Shown here piece by piece: positions 60,625-64,000 of a stretch of 64,000 nucleotides of DNA. The notes beneath the pieces were generated by a model. It was given only the letters and a program-made list of their open reading frames with translations, was not told where the DNA came from and ran no database searches. The DNA lies in contig NZ_CP071793.1 in NCBI RefSeq assembly GCF_017498545.1, positions 5,109,001 through 5,173,000 on the forward strand. Direction: 5' to 3'. This DNA is from Sulfidibacter corallicola (GTDB lineage Bacteria > Acidobacteriota > Holophagae > Acanthopleuribacterales > Acanthopleuribacteraceae). The first letter of the stretch is position 1. Each line of letters begins with the position of its first letter. The position numbers were made by a program, and so were the translations under genes.

Positions 60625-61410
60625 CTATCGCTTCAGGCTGGTGATCTCACCGAGTACCGTATCGGCTGTGCGCACGGACCGGGAGGTAACCTCGAAAGCA
60701 CGCTGGCCGATGATCAGGTTGATCATTTCCTCGGCCACGTCCACGTTGGAACTCTCCAGGAAATTGGCTTGGATTTCGCCGGTGCCGGGGCTGCCCGGAA
60801 CTGCGACGACCGCCGCACCCGAGGAGTTGGTTTCGGTGTAGATGTTGCCGCCCAGGGCTTTCAGGCCGCTGGGATTGATGAAGGTCGCCAACTGGATCTG
60901 GCCCGCGTTTTGGGGATCTGCTTCACCGATGTCGACCGTGACGGTACCGTCGGTGCCGATCACCACGCTTTTGGCTTCCTGGGGCAGGGTGATGTTGGGG
61001 GTCAGCAGGTATCCCTGGTTGTTGACGATCTGGCCGTTGGCATCCAGGGTGAAACTGCCGTCGCGCGTGTAGCCGGTGTTTCCGTCGGGCAGGGTCACTT
61101 GAAAAAAGCCCGGGCCGGTGATGGCCATGTCCAGCGATCGGTTGGTGTTCTTGAGGCTGCCCTGGTCGAACAGGCGGTTGGTGGCCACGACCTTGGAGCC
61201 CAAACCGATTTGCAGGCCGTTGGGTGTTTCGGTGGTGTTGCTGGTGCCGGAGCCTGGCGTGGCGAGGGTCTGGTACAGCAAATCTTGAAATTCGGCGCGA
61301 ACCCGTTTGAACCCGGCGGTGTTGACGTTGGCCAGGTTGTTGGAAATCGTGTCCAGGTTCTTCTGCTGCGCGTTCATTCCCGATGCCGAAGTCCAAAGTG
61401 CTCTCATCAT
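60625..61410 (-). CDS. flgG: Flagellar distal rod protein FlgG
   Basis: 261 residues, typical length. MRALWTSASGMNAQQKNLDTISNNLANVNTAGFKR is the N-terminal rod signature; the C-terminal NVDVAEEMINLIIGQRAFEVTSRSVRTADTVL closes the coiled-coil pair. The TLATPGSGTSNTTETPNGLQIGLGSKV stretch is the FlgG-specific region. Exported by the flagellar type III apparatus without a cleaved signal. AAGGAG lies 8 bases before the first of two ATG codons. Follows flgF by 40 bases. Confidence 0.97.
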   Translation of the reverse strand: MMRALWTSASGMNAQQKNLDTISNNLANVNTAGFKRVRAEFQDLLYQTLATPGSGTSNTTETPNGLQIGLGSKVVATNRLFDQGSLKNTNRSLDMAITGPGFFQVTLPDGNTGYTRDGSFTLDANGQIVNNQGYLLTPNITLPQEAKSVVIGTDGTVTVDIGEADPQNAGQIQLATFINPSGLKALGGNIYTETNSSGAAVVAVPGSPGTGEIQANFLESSNVDVAEEMINLIIGQRAFEVTSRSVRTADTVLGEITSLKR

Positions 61411-61450
61411 GGCGGTAACTCCTTCTGTTGCCCTTTATCGAATGCCGCGC

Positions 61451-62230
61451 TCAACGGCGGGGGCCGAGGCCTGAAATAGACCGTTCATTGATGTTGTCGA
61501 TGGTGCGAATGGAGCGAGAATTCATCTCGTAGGCGCGTTGCAGCTCGATCATGCGCATCATCTCGCGCGCCACGTTCACGTTGCTCGTTTCCAGCGTACG
61601 TTGGAACAGTCGGGTTTCCCCGGGCGTCACCGGCACTTCCTGGATGGTCGGATCCAACGAGCTCAGCAGGGTGTTTTCCTCGGGAACCAGGCCGGCCTTG
61701 TCGTTGAAGGTCACCATGGCGATCTGTGCCACTTCGGTGCCGTCCTGATAGACGCGTCCATCGTGGTCTACGACCATCTCGCCGCCCTGGGGATTGAGCG
61801 TGATGCGGTTGCCCGCGACGTCGAGAACCTCGTATCCGTTTTTGTTGGCCAGATGCGCGGTGCCGGCCGCGGCGCCGTCTTGGGCGATCTTGAGGGTGAA
61901 CTGGCCGTTGCGCGTATAGCGGGTCCCGAAAGGGGTGTTCAATTTAAAATAGCCGTCGCCTTCGATGGCGAGGTCGAAATCGTTGCCGGTCTGGCGGAGG
62001 GCACCCTGCTCGCTGTGAATGAAAACCCCGCCGGCCACGGGCTGATTGTTGGCGGCTCCGTTGAGCGGGTTCTGAGGACCTTCCTCGAGGGCCGCGTTAT
62101 AGGTGCGAAAAAAGGGGGTGGTCTTGCGGAAGCCGTCGGTATTGATGTTGGCCAGGTTGTTGGTGACCGTATCAAGTTCCAGTTGCCTGGCGATCAGCCC
62201 CTGTGCGGCCGTGTAGAGTTCGGATTTCAT
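61451..62230 (-). CDS. flgF: Flagellar proximal rod protein FlgF
   Basis: 259 residues. Starts KSELYTAAQGLIARQLELDTVTNNLANINTDGFRK and ends NVNVAREMMRMIELQRAYEMNSRSIRTIDNIN, the rod-family coiled-coil termini. The central GDGYFKLNTPFGTRYTRNGQFTL is FlgF-like and simpler than FlgG. Start at 62230 has GAGG 6 bases upstream, and a sigma54-like promoter lies a further 25 bases away. First gene of the flgF-flgG-flgA-flgH operon. Confidence 0.94.
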   Translation of the reverse strand: MKSELYTAAQGLIARQLELDTVTNNLANINTDGFRKTTPFFRTYNAALEEGPQNPLNGAANNQPVAGGVFIHSEQGALRQTGNDFDLAIEGDGYFKLNTPFGTRYTRNGQFTLKIAQDGAAAGTAHLANKNGYEVLDVAGNRITLNPQGGEMVVDHDGRVYQDGTEVAQIAMVTFNDKAGLVPEENTLLSSLDPTIQEVPVTPGETRLFQRTLETSNVNVAREMMRMIELQRAYEMNSRSIRTIDNINERSISGLGPRR

Positions 62231-62254
62231 GTGCCACCTCGCGGGAGGAGGTAG

Positions 62255-62271
62255 AACAAGAGACATGCCAG
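62255..62271 (-). promoter_or_regulatory. Sigma54-like -24/-12 promoter of flgF
   Basis: On the minus strand CTGGCATGTCTCTTGTT matches the YTGGCACGRNNNTTGCW consensus at most positions with exact spacing between GG and TG. The final GC is GT. The predicted start would leave about 15 bases of leader that include the GAGG ribosome site. Use of sigma54 for rod genes is known in several bacteria; here it is inferred. Confidence 0.4.
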
Positions 62272-62511
62272 GATCCGGAAAATGCCGTGCTGTATTGTCT
62301 TATAATGCTGGAAACATTTGAATTACGTGTTGGTGGTTGCGAGGAGGAGTGGGTTGGGACCTGCGCTCGCTTTGAAATAGTACTTTGGGTAATTGGTTTG
62401 AAATAAGGGTGTTGCGTCGATCGGGTGATTGTGGGCTTGGGGCGGATCCCTCTCGCGGCAACTCTTTCCGAGCCGGAAAAAAATGCCGGGATGTCCCCGC
62501 CCCCGTTCGCG

Positions 62512-63924
62512 TCAGCTTCGATCGGTACCGAACCTCTTTTCCAAGTACCGGAAAACCGCGCGCAACGCGGTCGCTTCGCCGCCCTTGGGCGTGCCGGGAA
62601 TGGCTTCGGTGCGCCAGCCGTAGACGTCCAGGTGGATCCAGTTCTTGTGGGGCTTGACGAATTCGTGGAGGTAGAGCGCGGCGGTGATGGCGCCCGCCAT
62701 GCCGTTGGAGGCGCAGTTGCTCAGGTCGGCAATCGGGCTTTGCAGCATTTTCCGGTAGGGTACCCAGAGCGGCATGCGCCACAGCGGGTCGGCGACTTCG
62801 TTTGCGGCCGCGGTCAACCCGGTGGCGATTTCGTCGGAGGGTGTCCAGAACCCGGGCAGGTCCTGGCCGAGGGCGATGCGGCAGGCACCGGTGAGGGTCG
62901 CCATATCGATCACCAGGTCGGGGTTTTCCGAAACGGCTTCGGTGAGGGCGTCACACATGATGACGCGGCCTTCCGCGTCGGTGTTGTGAATTTCGACCGA
63001 GATGCCCTTGCGGGTCGGGATGATGTCGCCCGGGCGATAGGCCTCTTCGCCGGGAGAGTTCTCCACGGTAGGCACGAGCAGGCGAAGGCGGACGGGCAGT
63101 TGTTCGCTCATGATCAGGCCGGCAAGGGCGGTGGTCACCGCGGCGCCGCCCATATCCTTTTTCATCAGGCGCATGCCGGCGGCGCCTTTCAGGTCCAAGC
63201 CGCCCGTATCGAAAACGACCCCCTTGCCCACCAGGGTCAGCTTGGGATGGTTCGGGTTACCCCAACGCAGATCGACCAGGGCCGGTTCGCGTTTGCTGCC
63301 CTTGCCGACCGCGTGAATGGCTGGGAAGTTTTGGTCGAGCAGGTCGCGACCCTCGATGACGTGGACCTCGGCGCCGTGGTTCGCCCCCAGGTCTTTGATT
63401 TTTTGCGTCAGTTCTGCGGGGCCCAGATCGTTGGCCGGGGTGTTGATGAGGTCGCGACCGAGTTGCACCGAGGTAAGGGTGTTCACGACCTTGGATTCGC
63501 GCACGCGTTCATCGAGTCGCAGGGTGGGGAACTTTTTTTTGTCTTTTTTGCGCAGGTAGGGCAGGAACTGGTAGCTGGCGAGGCCCCAGCCGAGTGCGAA
63601 CTGCTCGGATTGGGTCGGGCTCCAGCCCTCCGCGGGAGCGGCAAAACCCAGTTTTCCGGGTAGGGCCGCGGCCAGTTTGGCGCCCAAAAACAGATGGGCT
63701 CGCGGGTCCTCCGGCCACTTTTCGGTGCCGGCCCACGCCTCGTGGGCTTGGCCGTTGTGGTTGGGGACGACCAACACCTGGCCGAAACTACCCTCGAAGG
63801 AGCTGCTGTCGAGGATGTGGCGCAAAAAAGTATCGCCTTCTTCGCGTCTGCGCTTCCATTCGGCGCGGTCGACGAGGACGATCGGCACACATGGAGATTC
63901 CGGAGCCTGGGATACTGGAAACAT
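62512..63924 (-). CDS. M17 leucyl aminopeptidase family protein
   Basis: 470 residues. Two-metal cytosolic aminopeptidase removing N-terminal residues from peptides. Seen in order: TLVGKGVVFDTGGLDLKGA with metal-binding Lys and Asp, MKKDMGGAA, the family signature NTDAEGRVIMCDAL with Asp and Glu ligands, and ATLTGACRIALG. The N-terminal domain is shorter and different from PepA; the size fits the short M17 group (PepB-like). Start ATG at 63924 follows GGGGGG-rich sequence (AAGGGGGGAATC). Unrelated to the flagellar operon beyond sharing the strand; 281 bases separate them. Confidence 0.95.
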   Translation of the reverse strand: MFPVSQAPESPCVPIVLVDRAEWKRRREEGDTFLRHILDSSSFEGSFGQVLVVPNHNGQAHEAWAGTEKWPEDPRAHLFLGAKLAAALPGKLGFAAPAEGWSPTQSEQFALGWGLASYQFLPYLRKKDKKKFPTLRLDERVRESKVVNTLTSVQLGRDLINTPANDLGPAELTQKIKDLGANHGAEVHVIEGRDLLDQNFPAIHAVGKGSKREPALVDLRWGNPNHPKLTLVGKGVVFDTGGLDLKGAAGMRLMKKDMGGAAVTTALAGLIMSEQLPVRLRLLVPTVENSPGEEAYRPGDIIPTRKGISVEIHNTDAEGRVIMCDALTEAVSENPDLVIDMATLTGACRIALGQDLPGFWTPSDEIATGLTAAANEVADPLWRMPLWVPYRKMLQSPIADLSNCASNGMAGAITAALYLHEFVKPHKNWIHLDVYGWRTEAIPGTPKGGEATALRAVFRYLEKRFGTDRS

Positions 63925-64000
63925 GATTCCCCCCTTGGGATGACAAAGTGATTGGCGCCTATTTTAGCGCGGTCGCGACAAGGCGGCCAGAAGGTCCGGA

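Noticed and set aside
1..64000. tRNA or rRNA genes
   Set aside because: No T-loop/anticodon-arm arrangement or rRNA core sequence was recognised on either strand by eye; tRNAscan-SE would settle it.

Overview
The window comes from a GC-rich, Gram-negative, flagellated chromosome. The Gram-negative reading rests on lipoboxes, an L-ring protein (FlgH) and periplasmic binding proteins. Lineage cannot be fixed from sequence alone. The mix of flagella, HEAT-repeat proteins, RHS toxin, AtuA-type enzymes and complex dispersed repeats would suit Acidobacteriota (Holophagae-like) or another deep-branching group, but this is a low-confidence inference. I saw no rRNA, tRNA, IS transposase, prophage or CRISPR array.

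Layout. 1-1.8 kb: trpC (partial) and trpD on the minus strand. 2.0-3.35 kb: a gene-free block of palindromic elements and tandem repeats. 3.35-6.5 kb: membrane protein and M1 peptidase lipoprotein (minus). 7-11.3 kb: hydrolase and a NitT/TauT-type ABC importer, interrupted by a short inverted-repeat element. 11.3-15.5 kb: degenerate S41 protease, S4 RNA-binding protein, galE and a PseB/CapD-like dehydratase. 16-20.3 kb: HEAT/pseudo-receiver protein with motA-motB. 20.5-24 kb: fused 2-oxoacid dehydrogenase E1 and a FabD-like acyltransferase. 24-27.5 kb: hybrid kinase, CheC and response regulator operon (minus). 28-33 kb: wecB, wecC and a two-domain sugar oxidoreductase (minus). 33.3-38.9 kb: small conserved gene, pyrB-pyrI, 3-hydroxyacyl-CoA dehydrogenase, a four-zinc-ribbon protein and a two-gene AtuA-type unit. 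38.9-39.9 kb: a second repeat block. 39.9 kb: STAS protein. 41-47.5 kb: polysaccharide genes (glycosyltransferase, epimerase, WecA-like initiator, manC-type enzyme, ugd). 47.8-50.4 kb: modABC. 50.5-56.2 kb: frameshifted RHS toxin with an Imm26-like immunity gene. 56.6-62.2 kb: TPR/OGT-type glycosyltransferase and flgF-flgG-flgA-flgH (minus). 62.5-63.9 kb: M17 aminopeptidase.

How it fits together. Three dispersed sets of nucleotide-sugar and glycan genes (13-15, 28-33 and 41-47 kb) could supply UDP-Gal, UDP-ManNAcA, UDP-GlcA, GDP-Man and a lipid-linked initiating sugar for a surface polysaccharide. Motility is represented by the stator pair and by part of the rod/L-ring operon, with a protein glycosyltransferase beside the latter. 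The kinase-CheC-regulator operon has chemotaxis-like parts. The most unusual features are: long palindromic elements whose arms carry short hairpins with compensatory base changes; a HEAT protein with a non-phosphorylatable receiver directly upstream of motAB; and a FabD-like acyltransferase beside E1 in which the malonate-binding arginine is replaced.
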